Positions 26,350 to 39,861 of a DNA stretch of 64,000 bases are shown here, in pieces; the stretch's first letter is position 1; each line of letters starts with the position of its first letter. Below the pieces are notes generated by a model. That model worked only from the letters and a program-made list of their open reading frames with translations. It had not been told where the DNA came from and ran no database searches. A program made the translations under genes and the position numbers. This DNA is from Porites lobata (lineage: Eukaryota > Cnidaria > Anthozoa > Scleractinia > Poritidae). Location of the stretch: NCBI GenBank assembly GCA_942486035.1, contig CALNXK010000002.1, forward strand, positions 5,335,001-5,399,000, in the 5' to 3' direction.

Positions 26350-29300
26350 TGGTTTAAATCTATTCTCCTTGTTATTCTTTTTCTAAACGAAACGCGATCT
26401 TCAGATTGGGGCCGATCCACAAAATAACTATTTGCAAATTACACGCAACTGTAACAGAAATAAAACAGCGAAGTTGTAACGGCAAGACACCAATTTCAGG
26501 AGCTTGCGCTTTTTAAAGACAAGCTTGATCCACGAAAAGGATATTAGAACATTACACACAACAATAACGGCAAAAATGTTTAGCGATTAGGGCATTGAAT
26601 CCGTTGTCTGATGTTTCGAAGGAAAAGATAAACTTTAAATGGTGTGAAATCATTATCAGGGTAATGTATAATTATACTATTTTCCTAATGAAAAGTTTCG
26701 TAGTAAGTCTTTCACCTATCTATTGTAAAGATAAAAGTTTTCCTTTCAGCAGAAGCATGCGCAACTTTTAAACATTTCATTTTCATTAGACGGGGGCGTG
26801 CAAGGTCATAAACTCCCTTGCAAATATTCCCAAAAAAATTCACTTGGGTTAAAATCAATCCTACGTGTATCTAAAAACGTTGCCTTTCTTTCTTGTGCCT
26901 GACATGCCTTAAAGAATTTCATTAAAATGTTTTGGCAGTTAATCTAGTCGGTGCGTAGGAAGACCACCTGGTCAATAACAACACAAAACGCTTATCTAGT
27001 CACGCGTGTTTTGCAAACTATTCAGCAACACACCTTAGTGGCATTTATAGGGTAAGCCACGAAAACAGGAAGCAAAATGCCAAAAGACGAATAAGTAAAA
27101 AACATGACGCGATTTTTAGAATTTGTTTAAGTTATGAGCGGCGAAAGCCAGCTAACTGTCTATAGTTCGTGCCAAAAAAAAACTGTCTTCGAGTTTTAGA
27201 AGTGTTGAGCATTGAAGGCCAACTGCTATACATGAATATTACCCACACCGATCATTTAATATATTATTGAAAAAAAAGATCTCACTGTCCTTTACATATG
27301 AATCAACGACCTGGAGGCACAAATTAGCCTAAAATTTCAGTGAGAAGTAACAGCGTGTCAAAAAAAGGGTTATCACGATATTAGCTGCAGGCAAAAGCCT
27401 AATCAGAGTGCAAGCGCGCGTGTGTTAACGAGATGAAAGGGTATAAAATGGTGCCTCGATCGAAAAACGTGGGTCTTGGAAAATTTTGGCCCAATCTCGA
27501 AATCTCGGAAGCGTTTTTGACGATGGGTCTCGAAGTTGTTTTCGGGTGAGTTTTGTGTCTCGTAGTCTCGAATTTTTTTGGCCGACGGGTCTCGGATTTG
27601 TCGTTTTTGTCTTTCCATGGGGGTCTTCAGGAGTCGAATTTCTCAGCGTTCATGGCTGGGACTGAGACAGTAGATTAAGACAGTAAAACAAGACAAAGCA
27701 GTTTATTGGTGGGCTTCCGCTACCTTCTATTGGCGTTTTCGGTCTTCATATTTAGCTTTATTAGTAGGAAATTTTAGGCGATTAGAAGCTCGGAATTGAT
27801 AAAACACTCAAGTCTCGCCCTCGAATTTTGAAACAAGTGTCGCAAAGTCTCGAATTTACCATTCTACACCCCTACATGACGTTATGGCTTAAAATACAGT
27901 TGACATGTACTGTCCGATACACGTTATTGTAATTATGTTAGGAATGAAAAACTAACAATAAAACTGTTTTTGGCAACTACTTCTTTAAATGCACAACTGA
28001 TATTTGCTTATTTCTGTATGTTTTGCTGCGAATGATTGAAATTATGACGAAGGTAAAATAAACAATCTCACTAAATGAATTTTCTCTCAGTCCTAAGCCA
28101 TTGGCTGGGGAGAAAAAAGTATAACCACCGTAAAGTTGAGAGTTTTTATCGGCAGTACAAATATAAAATAAGCATCCTTTTTTTATAAGAAAAGGTTCGT
28201 TTTTAAATTATCCCTTACGTGAACTCTTGAACAATGCTGCAAACAAGGTGACAAGAAAGGGTGAAATCATTATTATTTTCACTAATTAACAGGGTTTTCT
28301 TGATATACATCCAAATTTACAAAACTAACATTTAAAAAATCGTCGCCCCTTGACAAATGCAGAAATTATCCCTAATCGATCTCAGCACTAACAAGCTTGT
28401 ACTGATAGTATTGACGGTTCCAGAATACAGGAGTTTTCAGGGCAAAATGCCCAGTTACGGTGCACACCCGTCTTCGTTTAAGCAATGACACATTCATTTC
28501 GTTAAGAAAGCCCGCACTTTTATTCAATATTCAAAACAATGTCACTGTTTTCCCCAGTTTCTTTGAGCGAATGCTAGCTCATGAGCTTGTGTATGCAAAA
28601 TAAGAAACTTTCGAATCTCCAACCGTCAAACTGTTCATATAAAAATGAATAGTTTTACGCGACAGTCAACCGTTCCCAGCCGGATATAGTTCCCTCCCTT
28701 TTTTTTCTTTACTGTCTATTTGAATGCCGGTTTAAGTTGCGACCAGGAATGAACACGACATGTTTTATAGGAGGTGTTCGACCAGGAAAATTTGCGTCCT
28801 GGAGTATATATGAAGAAAAAGTCATCCACATACAAACTTTTAACACATAAGGCCCGCGACGTTTCTAAGTCCACATATTTGGCAACAAATAGTTTGCCAA
28901 CTGCGATATACAATTATTACGGCGACCTTTACGACTATTTACACTGTGCTAAATTATAGGAAAAGTGACGTGAATTACAATGGTGTTTACAAGGTACCTT
29001 TTAATTAAGTGCAAGACTGCAATCAAGCCCCTCTGCTTACCCCCTCCCCCTGTAGGCCTGCACGCCTAGTACCTAGGCCTTATTATTCCACGCGGCTTAT
29101 TCATTTACCCATTTCGGTTCACGTGATCTGAGCAAATGTGTGACCGTTCGTCTCGCCGATATGTCACAGAGTGCACGACCGTAAAGGTCGCCTTGGAAAA
29201 CACCGAACAGTAAGGAGTAAAGTAAAAGTCTTTCAGTACCAAAAATTGCTTACTAAGAAAGTTAATTCCCGAGTATAATAAATCGTATTTCTCTGCAAGT

Positions 29301-29929
29301 TGAGATAAGATCCAACTTCCGTTCAATCAATGCCTGTTCTTGGCCTTTTTTTTATTTCTTTTCCGTTACGATACACTTTTTTTGACACAGATATTAAAAG
29401 AGCTTAGTTGGATATTGCAGGCGATTTGGGGCACAACGGTTAAGAGCGAGATGTTTTTTTGGATGACGTTTTTCGATCACTGATCTTTCTAATAGATTTC
29501 AAAGATTTTACAGAAAGGAAATTCTTGAATACTTGGTGTTTTATAAACGAACTAGCATATCTACAACTTCCAATGAACTTTACCGTGACCAAAGAGTAAG
29601 ATAAGTCGTTGAAACACTGAAAGCGGAACGACATTCTGCAATATCACTAGTTCAATATCAGTTCAGTTTAGCTATTTGTGTGCTTTGCGTCGCCTACAAG
29701 GTAAATCAAGCAGTAAAATAATAACATAAATAATAAAAGCAAAAATCAGTATTCCTTACAAAATTCGCATCTAAAAGGGCCTAATGACCCATATAGCCTT
29801 TATCTTAATAATGGACCAAATGGACCATTAAATCAAACAAATAACTCTGAGAAAATTCAAGGTAAAAAAATCAATTGAACGTTTGAAATAAACTACACCT
29901 TAAAACACTCTAACAGGGCATAAGCCAGG
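26350..29929. other. Intergenic, no gene seen
   Basis: 27470-27860 contains many GTCTCGAA-type words on the + strand and resembles a dispersed repeat. The rest shows nothing I can name. Confidence 0.5.
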
Positions 29930-30327
29930 TTAAAGGGGCTGTGTCACGGCAATCCAGTTCATTTTGTTTAATTTGGCCAATTACTCACCCTCAATTACTA
30001 TGTAAATTAAAGTAAGCAAAGAAATGAAAGGAATATGACAAAATCAGAGATCCGAGACAAACAAATGTGCCTCCTGAACATTATTTTTGAAGTTGCAAGC
30101 AGCAGGGATCAACTTTGAAAAACTGTTAGGCTGAACAGTTTTCAAAAACCCTAATTTCAATCCGTTTCAATCTTCTTCAGTTTTGCCCATCCGTGGCATC
30201 TGTTGTTTCTGTTATGTTATTTTAACTGTCCTTTAAAGTTTTAAGCTGTTATTTTTATGTTTCTCTTAATTTAACGGGCATTTTGTAATTTCCTAATTTG
30301 CGGAATTTCGTGACACAGCTCCTTTAA
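29930..30327. mobile_element. TTAA-flanked MITE, 398 bp
   Basis: The left end TTAAAGGGGCTGTGTCACG and the right end CGTGACACAGCTCCTTTAA are inverted, with one mismatch after the TTAA. TTAA forms the outermost bases on both sides. The interior is AT-rich and non-coding. The string CGTGACACAGCTCCTTT recurs at about 31988-32004 without a matching left end, so a truncated second copy lies nearby. Confidence 0.8.
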
Positions 30328-32950
30328 GTTTTTATGTTTTTTTTTCTTTTTGCTCGAATTAAACCGCAAAATTCAAGTAATTTACTGCGCAAAAATTTTA
30401 CGTAAAAATTAAGGAGCCATTTCAAATAAACTATTCCTTAACAAATTCTCATAGAAGAGGGCTTTGACCCGTAGGCATGATTTTAATAATGAGTCATAAA
30501 CCAGGTGTCAGCTTTTATAGTCTCTTTTTATTTATGAACCGCAGAATCTGAAAGGTGATTAATCGTGATCTAAGCATTCATTTGTAGAGAAAAAGACTTC
30601 AAGTTCCCTTTATTACGACCAAAAGCTTACCATAAACATTATTTAAAAAACTACAAGAAAATTAAAGATATGGTAAATCCAAATATTACAACCTGCACGC
30701 GATTACAAGCCCATTTTATCATGTAGACGGATTAAGAAAGAGCACTTAACAAATCACAGGAGCTCTTATTATGAGAATCTTGTCCCTATTTTTAAAACAC
30801 AATACGTCACCTGTCGGATCAATGACCTTGAACTGTTCAGTAACTTCAGCTGTCAACTGGTTTTCGTGGGAACACGAATAGCACAGGGCTGAAAATTAAA
30901 TGCGCTTGTTTAAACACAGATGGCAGTTTTGGATGCGGGAACTTCCTTTCCAAAGTCTCATGAGAAATTTTTAGATTTCGTAATATCTATCGCGGTTGCC
31001 AGATTTTAGAGACAATAGAACGTACATGTATTTTAAAAGAGGGGTCGATAACGCATTTTAGGCAATATCAAAGTTTCAAGGGTTCAAAAAATGGCCATGA
31101 ACATGAACGAAATATCAAATGACGCCTTGAAATTGTGGAAGATCAAACGAAAATTCAGAAAAGCCAAAAGTGGACACGGATGGACAAATATTGGAGAGGA
31201 TATAACGGATTGCCATGTGGGAAACAACCACAAAAAAAAAAAAACAATCGCCCGCCTGTTCCAAGTTTATCTCTTCTTCGTTGAAAGTGTGGGTAATTAC
31301 ATTTCGCCTTCACGTGGCTGTGATTTTTACTCCTAGGCCAAGATTATTTGTTACTCTACCTTTAAAATCCTATATTGCTAGAATACCATTCAAATGAAAC
31401 CTCTTTCACATAGCTTTTTCATGGTACCATTCATCTACATCTACAATTTATACTGTCGGTAAAGTCGATTAGACATGACCGTACCGCCTTTTCATTGTTT
31501 TAGGTAGGTTATATAGAGAAATTTAAACATTATTGATAACTTTTTGGCCATTATAAGAACGTTTCCTGCAAACAGCAAAGGTGACCAAGAAGCCTTTTTT
31601 TTTCTTTTTTGCTGGCCGTTAACGACGTGAAGATGAGGGCTTTCACGTTCTTGGAAGAAAAGAGAGAATTGTTCTTTATTATCGTTCTCGGATAGGTTAG
31701 CATTCATTTGAGTGTCTCTATCGGTGCCTTTAACGTCAGTGATGCTCAACCCCTCTATTTAAAGAGAATTCTGTCCTCATTTGCAATGGAACTTTACGTT
31801 AGCGAGGAATTTTATTGCACATGACCACATCAAAGCTTTATCTTCGAGACAAAAATGTCTCCCTTCAAATTTACGCCTTTTTTGCATTTGCTGCTCTTTA
31901 TACCCTCCTTGAATGTTTTGAGCAGTTAATTTAGTGTTCCACTCACTTTTGTTGCCATTCCCCTGTCTAAATTTGGGAACAATTTCGTGACACAGCTCCT
32001 TTCAAGCTGGCAAGTATAGGAAATACCGTGAAGTAGACGCTGTGAATTCAAGACAACAGCAACAAAATCGAAGCTACAAATTCTTACGCTTCTTAAATCA
32101 TACAAACAATTTTCGAACTAATTTGTTGAAAAACTCAGTCAATAGTGAAGCACCTACTCCTTCGTTTGCAACACCAACCAAACGACACACGTCCGCTTGC
32201 ACATATTAGTCATTCGGCAGTAATATAAGATTTTTCGATTTTACTGGTGGTAGAAAATATCAGCAAACTTTTATACTAGATGCGATTTTCTTTGAAGAGT
32301 GGGTCCACTTAAGTGCTAATTTCGTAACAAAAAAATAGCTTCCGCAAGTAAAAATCGGATTCTTTCATATTATTGCCGAAAGATATCTGCATGTAGTTCT
32401 TAAAGTTCTCATAAAACTAAAAAAAAGTATGACGAAACGTTTGTCAAAGCTCAATGCGCCTGTGTTACTAGTAATAACGGAGCCACCTTGATTAATTGCC
32501 TGAGTTCATCAACGCGCCCTTGTTTCCACTATTTCTCTCCACCTTACGACGCTTATTTAACATCTCTTCAAAGACTTTAGCTACACGTCTTAATACTTCT
32601 AACTCTTCATCAGCGGAAATGTAGATAAAAATGTGTCCGTGAGTATGGTGTGAACATGTGCGCGCGCAGATAGCCTAAGAGAAAAATACAGAATAAGGGG
32701 GGAGTTAAGGCGAAAGGAGCCGGTTTGCGTTTGCAGGATGACAGACACGAGTGAGTGCATTAACTAAGCACTGATGATAACGGAACCAAGTCATTTAATT
32801 TTTAAATGGCCTCCTAGCCCAATCACAAGGAAGGAAAGTTAATGGAATGGTTTGCACGCGCGCGACCAGACACTAAAAAAATGCAACGTCACAATTAACA
32901 CTAACAAACGGAAAAGTTTTTTTACAGCAAAGTTTCAACAAGTCGCAGCC
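30328..32950. other. Intergenic, no gene seen
   Basis: Contains the truncated MITE end near 31988-32004. Some CG-rich sequence at 32660-32870 may be the promoter region of the downstream gene. No TATA box is evident. Confidence 0.5.
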
Positions 32951-33928
32951 ATGGGAATCTGTAACTCGGTTTTTACTTCGGACACAAAGCGCAAGGAGCT
33001 AGATGAAAACAATTTAGTTGAAACACATAAGAAAAGAAACGAAATGAGACTGAAGCAAACGGCTAACACGCCAAAAGTCTCCACAAGCGTGGAAATAATG
33101 GACATCGAGTCTTCGGATGGTTCGGTGTCAAGTTCGACGTCAACTTCAACTTTTTCAGAAACCGGGAGTGACGTTTGCTTGCCACAAGAAGAGCTGGAGG
33201 CTTTGGTAATTTGCGGAAAGGCATGGCAGCCAACGCAAGAGGCCGGGGAGGTTTGTGTCCGTAAAGTAGAGGGACTAAAGTCTCGAACAAAAAAATTCTT
33301 TGTACGTTCGAAGAAAGATCGCCAGTTGCAGATGAAGAAAAAGAGTGAAATAAATTTGGCTTCCACGGGAGTCAGGTCTGTTCCGTCTGCAAATGTTTCC
33401 AGTTTCGGGTACTCTGGGCCCCCACCACGCCCTTCTCCCTGGAAGGAAGTGTATTTAACAATGATCAAAGCTAACGAGCAAATTGCTGAAGAAAGCCTGA
33501 GGAAGAACGAGCAAGTGAACCAAATTAAAGAAAGGGTAGTGAACACGAAACAAATTAGCGGTTCAAGAAAACAGCTCGCAAAGACGATTAATAGGCAGCG
33601 CTGTAATGCTCCCGAAGAGCGGGTAACAGAAAGCGAACCGGACAATGCTGGATTCCTTGGCGATGAACTGACATCTGGTAGTTTGAACCCAGCCAGTACA
33701 AGGTCCTCTCCAACAGCTTCACGCGGTACATTCATAACGTCGGAAGACGGTGCTGAAGAATCTTTTTCGAGTGCCGACTTTTACTACAATGGAAATATCG
33801 AATCACCAGATAATGCACGAGTCAACGGTGATATAATCCTCAGAAAATTGGACAGCGCCAAAAAAGTCGCAAAGGGGAAGTCGCATCGATCGATTCGAAG
33901 AAAACGAAACAAGGTTTCTCCTCAGTAA
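32951..33928 (+). CDS. Uncharacterised 325-residue protein with N-myristoylation-type start
   Basis: An intronless frame. The start at 32951 is chosen because of the context GCAGCCATGGGA and because the product begins MGICNSVFTS, a good N-myristoylation signal (Gly2, Ser6) with a nearby Cys4 that could be palmitoylated. The frame stays open 33 codons upstream but has no ATG there. The protein has no recognised domain. Residues 51-75 are Ser/Thr/Asp-rich, 103-132 are strongly basic, 157-163 form PPPRPSP, 173-215 are charged and possibly helical, and the C terminus (304-322) is Lys/Arg-rich. This suggests a mostly disordered membrane-tethered scaffold or substrate, which is inference. AATAAA follows 346 bases after the stop. 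The long antisense frame opposite it is a shadow. It could also be a lineage-specific gene. Confidence 0.75.
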   Translation: MGICNSVFTSDTKRKELDENNLVETHKKRNEMRLKQTANTPKVSTSVEIMDIESSDGSVSSSTSTSTFSETGSDVCLPQEELEALVICGKAWQPTQEAGEVCVRKVEGLKSRTKKFFVRSKKDRQLQMKKKSEINLASTGVRSVPSANVSSFGYSGPPPRPSPWKEVYLTMIKANEQIAEESLRKNEQVNQIKERVVNTKQISGSRKQLAKTINRQRCNAPEERVTESEPDNAGFLGDELTSGSLNPASTRSSPTASRGTFITSEDGAEESFSSADFYYNGNIESPDNARVNGDIILRKLDSAKKVAKGKSHRSIRRKRNKVSPQ

Positions 33929-34273
33929 GCCAAAGTTCGAAAGGCAAGTGCCCTAGAAACAAGTGGTTTCGGGTAGCGACGGAGGAGAGAGAGACAGGGA
34001 AAAACCAGAAAAGTCTTAACTCAGAACTATGGGCCGTCTAACGATCATTTAACTAAAGTTTGCAGTAGCTCTAAACTGGATATTCACCAACGAGAGTGGG
34101 CAGACAACTTCAGGAATACGTCGCTCCTCTAGCCTACAATTTTTTTTGACTTGATTTATTTGTAAGACAATGGGGGGGGGTGGGGCAAACTAAGACTTAC
34201 TAAGATTTGTCGTCTGCACAGGATCTTATAATCTGTTAGTTACAATTGAAAGAACATTCTCATTAGGATTTAG

Positions 34274-34279
34274 AATAAA
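34274..34279 (+). terminator. Candidate polyadenylation signal
   Basis: AATAAA, 346 bases downstream of the stop codon at 33926-33928 and the first canonical signal after it. Confidence 0.5.
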
Positions 34280-34594
34280 TTTTTAAGACTGAAATCTGTT
34301 CTCAGTTTCCACCGTACCATCAAACATTAGTAATTCCGCTTAAACAATCCTCTTTTCTATTAAAGATAACACGCATATTTCTGTTTTGCTTAACATAAAT
34401 AGGCAATCCCGTTCTGCAATTTTGGGTGTTCCATTTTATGATTTGTCGGATACAAGGTAATTTGAAACGGTCCACAGACAACAAAGGCAAAGGATATGGG
34501 CGCACTTCCAATGGTAACGTCGCTCAACTTTACTTGATGCTTGTTTTAGTTGAGGCAGTGAAATTCATGTAGAGGACAAGCATCGCAATGGTTT

Positions 34595-34687
34595 GTCTCC
34601 CTTGCAGCCGTTTTTAGTGTCGTCACGCAACGCTTCTCCCGACAAACGCCGTTTGTGGGAGGACACTAAAACTGTTGCGAGGGAGAC
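34595..34687. repeat. Foldback MITE-like repeat
   Basis: GTCTCCC at 34595 pairs with GGGAGAC ending at 34687. GTTTTTAGTGTC pairs with GACACTAAAAC, and an inner stem of CTCCCGACAAACG pairs with CGTTTGTGGGAG. Nearly the whole 93 bp can fold back. Confidence 0.75.
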
Positions 34688-36294
34688 TACGCAACGGTAA
34701 GCTGTTTTAAAAGGGAAAACAATTAGGGAGATGGGCAGATTACTTGGGGAGGAGGGGGGAAGGGAGGATTCATTCCAGACTCCAGGACAGAAAAACGTCA
34801 GGCAAGCCAGTTAGCCACTACGTATGGAGATAAAAAGGGGTGGTGCCGCGTTTTGAGACGGTAAAATCGACTATAGTTAGTGGTTAAAGGGGACTATTCA
34901 TGGGCTATCATCTTCGGCACACTGGCCGAGCTACACCAATGCATAATCAAAAGTAGAGAGAGTAAGATTGCAGTGCCTTAGTAAAGTTCTCTTTATTGTC
35001 TTATGATTCAGAAACGCTCTCCCCAGAAAACCACTTTTCCGCAAGTGGCAGCATGTTACATCTCCGTTCGTCCGATACTTTCTACGAGTTTGAAATAGCC
35101 TATTGACAAGCACAAGTCTGTGTGAATTACACCAAAGGTCTCTATCTCAGATAACCATCGACGAATAAGAGTCACTACGACAAAACAGGAAGCCAGCTAA
35201 GTTAGTCTCCAACATTAGAGACAGATCTGAGATACCCACATGTTGCACGAAGCGCACAAAGAATACGTAGAAGTTTAAATGATCTCCCTCCAGTTGTCAA
35301 TCAAAATTTCCTCAACTGGAAGGTGGCTTTTCAGCCATGTATAGTAGCTACGAAGAATATTCCATATTGCGCAGTAGTATAAACTCCACTCAAGATTTTC
35401 AAGCTGTCAGCTTTCAGCAGTCTGAGTTAGTCTTCCTTTCCGTTTTTGTATAAGTAATGCATTCTACTCGGCATTACTTTGACGACATTCCTTTTCATAA
35501 AATCGTCTATTGCACAAGCAACGTTTAACTATGGACGATTTAATAACGCGATCAGACTGATAGAACCTGTGCTCTGAAATACCACCACTCACTGCACATA
35601 AGACAAGTAGCAACTCCATGGATTCTTCAACAAATGTACATAAGAAAACTTACAGATAATCGGACGGTTAACTCTTGTCAACTGGGTTTGCATTCAACAT
35701 CTCCATCCCTGCTTGATTTCATCTTGGCCAGTTCCTGTCGAATTAGCTTTTCCTGTTGTAGAATGAGGGCAGGCTTTTGGTACTATGAAACAAATAAAAA
35801 CGATGTTTTTTTTTAGTTATTTGACACTGACTCCATATTCTGTGTGACTGAAGCTTTAAAAATAAACTTACTGCACACATAATGTAATTCCCAACTAAAT
35901 AATTCAGGAAGGGTTTCTTTTTTTCCTCGACACCTGTAAAATAATTTTGTGATCTCTTTTCATTTCGTATTACAAAACTAAAAACACTCGCTCCACTCTC
36001 CCAAATTTAATCAGCCTCAAAACCCTGCTGCTCTACTGCGTTTCCCTAGGAATGCACTTTCTTTAATCTACAGCGGAGGCCAAAAATGCTTGGGACAGTT
36101 ATTGAAAACTTTCCTCTTACATTGAAAACACATCAAATAAGCAAATTATATCCCCAAGAGCCACTTTTTCAATAGTTCAGACGTCTCTAATGCTCCTCCT
36201 GTCCACCGCCAAAAAAATGTTAAAAACAAACACTTTTCAGGTCTGGGTGAAGTGTACAAGTGACACACAATAGAAAATTAGGGCGATTTAGAGT
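34688..36294. other. Intergenic, no gene seen
   Basis: Nothing recognisable beyond short chance frames. Confidence 0.5.
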
Positions 36295-36476
36295 CCGGCT
36301 TACGGCAAACGGAAGTTGAGAAATTCTCAAAATAGAAAACAAGCAGATAAAAAAAAATCAAAAATAATTCTTAAGGGTAAAACTAACGTGAAACCACTTA
36401 TCTTCTTTGTACAAAAAATAAACAGTAAACTGCAATAAAGGGAGAACTTGGTCGCGTTGTACAAATTCATGTTTCC
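36295..36476 (+). repeat. Dispersed repeat, copy 1
   Basis: About 180 bp that recurs in the same orientation at about 40694-40880. Shared strings include ACGGCAAACG, TTCTCAAAATAGAAAA, ACAGTAAAC and GGTACAAATTC-like words. The copies are clearly diverged. Confidence 0.65.
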
Positions 36477-37412
36477 CTGCGATTTTTCCCTGGCCTTTTT
36501 TAAATCGTGCTCATTTGCAAATAGTCCATTTTAAAGGAACTCTTTCCCTTGCACAAGTTAGGTGTCAAAGTTGTCTATGACTTCATAAGCGGTAGCCGGC
36601 ACAAGGATCCGCACGGATGGATTCGGGCGACTCAGGGGTGAAGGAGTGAAGAGATTATATTAATAAGAACGGAGTCACGCTTTTTTTCTGAGACACGCTT
36701 CGATTCACTACATTTGGCCGAAAAAGCATGTAGACTAACACTTCATTGTAAGGCTAAATAATTCGTTGTACTAAAATATGTAAAAACTAGCAGTCTGCGA
36801 GAGGAGTTGACTATCATGTGAAAAAATCAAAATGATCGAATATCAGATGAGTATTTCGGCAGCAATCTGTCTAGCATTGAGTCCTACTGTCGTGCATATA
36901 GGCACTCGTCAGCCCTTTGTTTTGGTTGTGACGTCAGACTTTTATCATGATATAAGGTTCTTCAACAGAATAACTGAAACACTTTGTCTCTTATTGAGAG
37001 ATAGCAAGTATCTCCCAAGAGCGGCTTAGTTGACAGGACAGTATATCGCAGGGATCACATTTTAACTCTACGGCAGGTAAAAAATCATAACTTATGCACT
37101 GAGTTGAGGAAATTTACAGCGACTAGTTTTTTTAACAAGTTAACTTTCAGCAGACAGTTCAATGATGCCATTACATTACATCGCTTATAACAGAAATTTA
37201 AGGCAAGGTTCCTCTCCAGTTTTTTGTAGGTTTTAGACTGGTATTGGCATGATCCGATTAACTAACTAGGCACATGGCAAACACCCCAAAAACCATGCAT
37301 CATCTGGACCAATTCCGTCGGTCCTTGGGCGATTTAAAATAAAAAGCAAACAAAGAATAATTTAAAATAGACACCCCTACGGTCAAATGACTTGGTTGCT
37401 TTGAGATATTTT

Positions 37413-38038
37413 AGGGTCGGTTATTTAAACGAAGTCGCAGGTTAAGGAATTATTGGACCTCCAGATCTCTTTCTTAGTGGGTTAATTTAAGAAAATAAGT
37501 GCTTTTCCACTCTACACTACATGTTCTATTGAAATTTTTCACGATAAATGATGTTACATAAAAGCGTTGGGCAAACTGAAAATGGCCCAGAACGCGGTTT
37601 TTTAAAAAAGGGCTAAACTTCGTTTCAACAACTGGCCTTAAGTTTTCTTTTTAAATGCAGCCGAGATATCATTCCACCTTAAAATGCCTTAATTGGGTTG
37701 GACTGTTGGAACTCCCTATAGCTGCTTTTTTAAATGTTTGAGAATCTTAGGACCGATAATACTTTTATCATGATTTTTAACAATAACAAAAATTCTTTGA
37801 GCCAGTTATTTAAACGGAGTTTAGCCAGTGTTTAACAAAACCGCGTTCTTAGCCGTTTTCAGTCTTGCTGAACGCTTTTATATAAACACCATTTATCGTG
37901 AATAGTTTCATGAAAACATATGGCGTAGATTAGAAAAGCATTTGTCTCATCAAAATAATCCACTATGGACGAGATATCGAAGTCCAAAGGTTTCCTAAGC
38001 CGCGGTCTAAGTTGGACTTCACTTAAATAAACGACCCT
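37413..38038. mobile_element. Large foldback element, 626 bp
   Basis: The outer ends AGGGTCGGTTATTTAA and TTAAATAAACGACCCT are inverted. The match continues inwards: TTTTTCACGATAAATG at about 37535 pairs with CATTTATCGTGAATAG at about 37892, and AGAACGCGGTTTTTTAAA with the complement of AACAAAACCGCGTTCTT. Almost the entire element is two diverged inverted halves around a loop near 37700-37800. No coding frame. Confidence 0.75.
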
Positions 38039-39861
38039 GTATGTTTAAAATAGGAAACAAAGTAAAACACCTTAAAAGATTTCAAGGTGATGGAAAGACG
38101 TGAAAGCCAATTGGACACAAAAACACTCCAGGATACTGAATATACTCCTAACTAGTTCATGCGTACATTCAACTCTTTCCCTTAGCGAACAAAGACCAAT
38201 GAAAGGCAAACGATTATTACTTTTGCGTCTTTGATTCCTGGTTAAATGAACCGACTTTTTACATTAGAATAACACAGCAACATTATCGACATACAGTTTA
38301 TTGCCATACAAACTGTTGCTATGTTAAGTTGAGAGAAAGATATCCATCGGGGTAAATTAAATCATCGAGGCGTGCTACAAGCAACGAGCCAAAAGAAGAG
38401 GCTAGCGTGCAGTACATCACGGATTGTTATAACTGATTTAACATCAAAAGAAACCTACTCACTTAATACTTTCAAAGTATGCCTTCCTGTAAGAATTTCA
38501 ATTACCAATTTGCCCTGTGAAAGATTCAGACCTTAGCAAAGGATTGATGTCAAGTCTGAGAAGGACTTGAAAGGAAAGGATTGTTAATCCTTGTATGAGC
38601 GCAGTCCTGTAAAATGTTTTTCATATGACAAAAATCAACAATTGTTTTGAAAAGATTTACATAACGCAAAGAAACGGAGAAAAAGAAACCAAAAAAGGAA
38701 ACTAACGAACACAATAGTTGACTGTATTATATTTTTCGTATTATCGGCAAGAGACAACGCCGTTTGGCAAGGTATTTGCTTAAAAACAGCCTATGAGAAG
38801 TTGTTTTTACGACCATATACCAGCCCATTCATAATAGTTTTTCGATAGCGTACCTTTACTCTGCTACTTAATAAATCACTTAGATTTTTGTTAGACTTCT
38901 TAGCAATGCGGTTTTCTTTTTAAACTCAATATTTGGGGATATTGACATAGACTAGTACAATTACACAGAACATGAACTTCAGTAAAATAAGCATTAAACG
39001 AAAAAAAAATGTAAAATACCGACAAATTTTCACTCACTATTATCAGTACTGATAGGATGCTTGGAACGATTTTTGGAAACATTCTCAATGTATTCAACAC
39101 TAAAGATAACAGAGACAGAGATTGAGTCAAGGTTCAGTTCCTTTTCTTCAGAGACAGGCAGGTTGTCTTCCCCCACAACGCACACACACTCTTGGGGGAG
39201 AGTACTTAAAAGCTTGACAGCTAGGTAGGAGCAGCACTAAAGGGTAAGGTCTGGAATCTGGTAATGGCAGTTGGTTTGAAGCAGGCGGGGAGGGGGCAAT
39301 CACATACTTGAGTAAAAAACAGGGTAAGAGTTAAAAAAGAATACCGCAAAGATCCCCTCCCCCCCCCCGCTACTTCTCCCGAATCTTGAACTGAGATAGC
39401 CTGGGACAGTGAGAATACACATTTTGAAAAGTTCTGTTTTTCCTTTATCTGGAAGCGAAACAATGTGCTTTAAAACGGGCAAAATGTGATCTGTTCTTAT
39501 AGGAAGAGAGAACAATGGTTCGATTTTTGGTTTTGGTTGCAGGCATAGATCAAAAAAGCAGCTAATTTTTTCAACAGATGCAGTTCTTAGGCAAGCATAT
39601 TTTACAAAAAGATGTATAAAAGATACATCTTTAACGAGACACCAAGATGCAATGTACGGCCTCCTAAAAATTACGATTAGTATTTTTGGGCTTGAAAACC
39701 ATGCTGATCACACTGACTAAACCATTCTAAAATTGAACAGCATTTGTTTCGGTAATCAAGTGTTTTACTAAACAATCATAATCTGTATTACAGGTGAAGG
39801 GACACACTCGAGGTCCCGACGCGATCGATCTGTTCTACTACCTGTAACTTCTCTAAACACC
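38039..39861. other. Intergenic, no gene seen
   Basis: No supported exon. 39355-39370 has a short C-run. Confidence 0.5.

Noticed and set aside
32935..33735. 266-codon frame antisense to the myristoylated-type protein
   Set aside because: It lies wholly opposite a better-supported gene with a strong start and biased composition; no domain or start context of its own.
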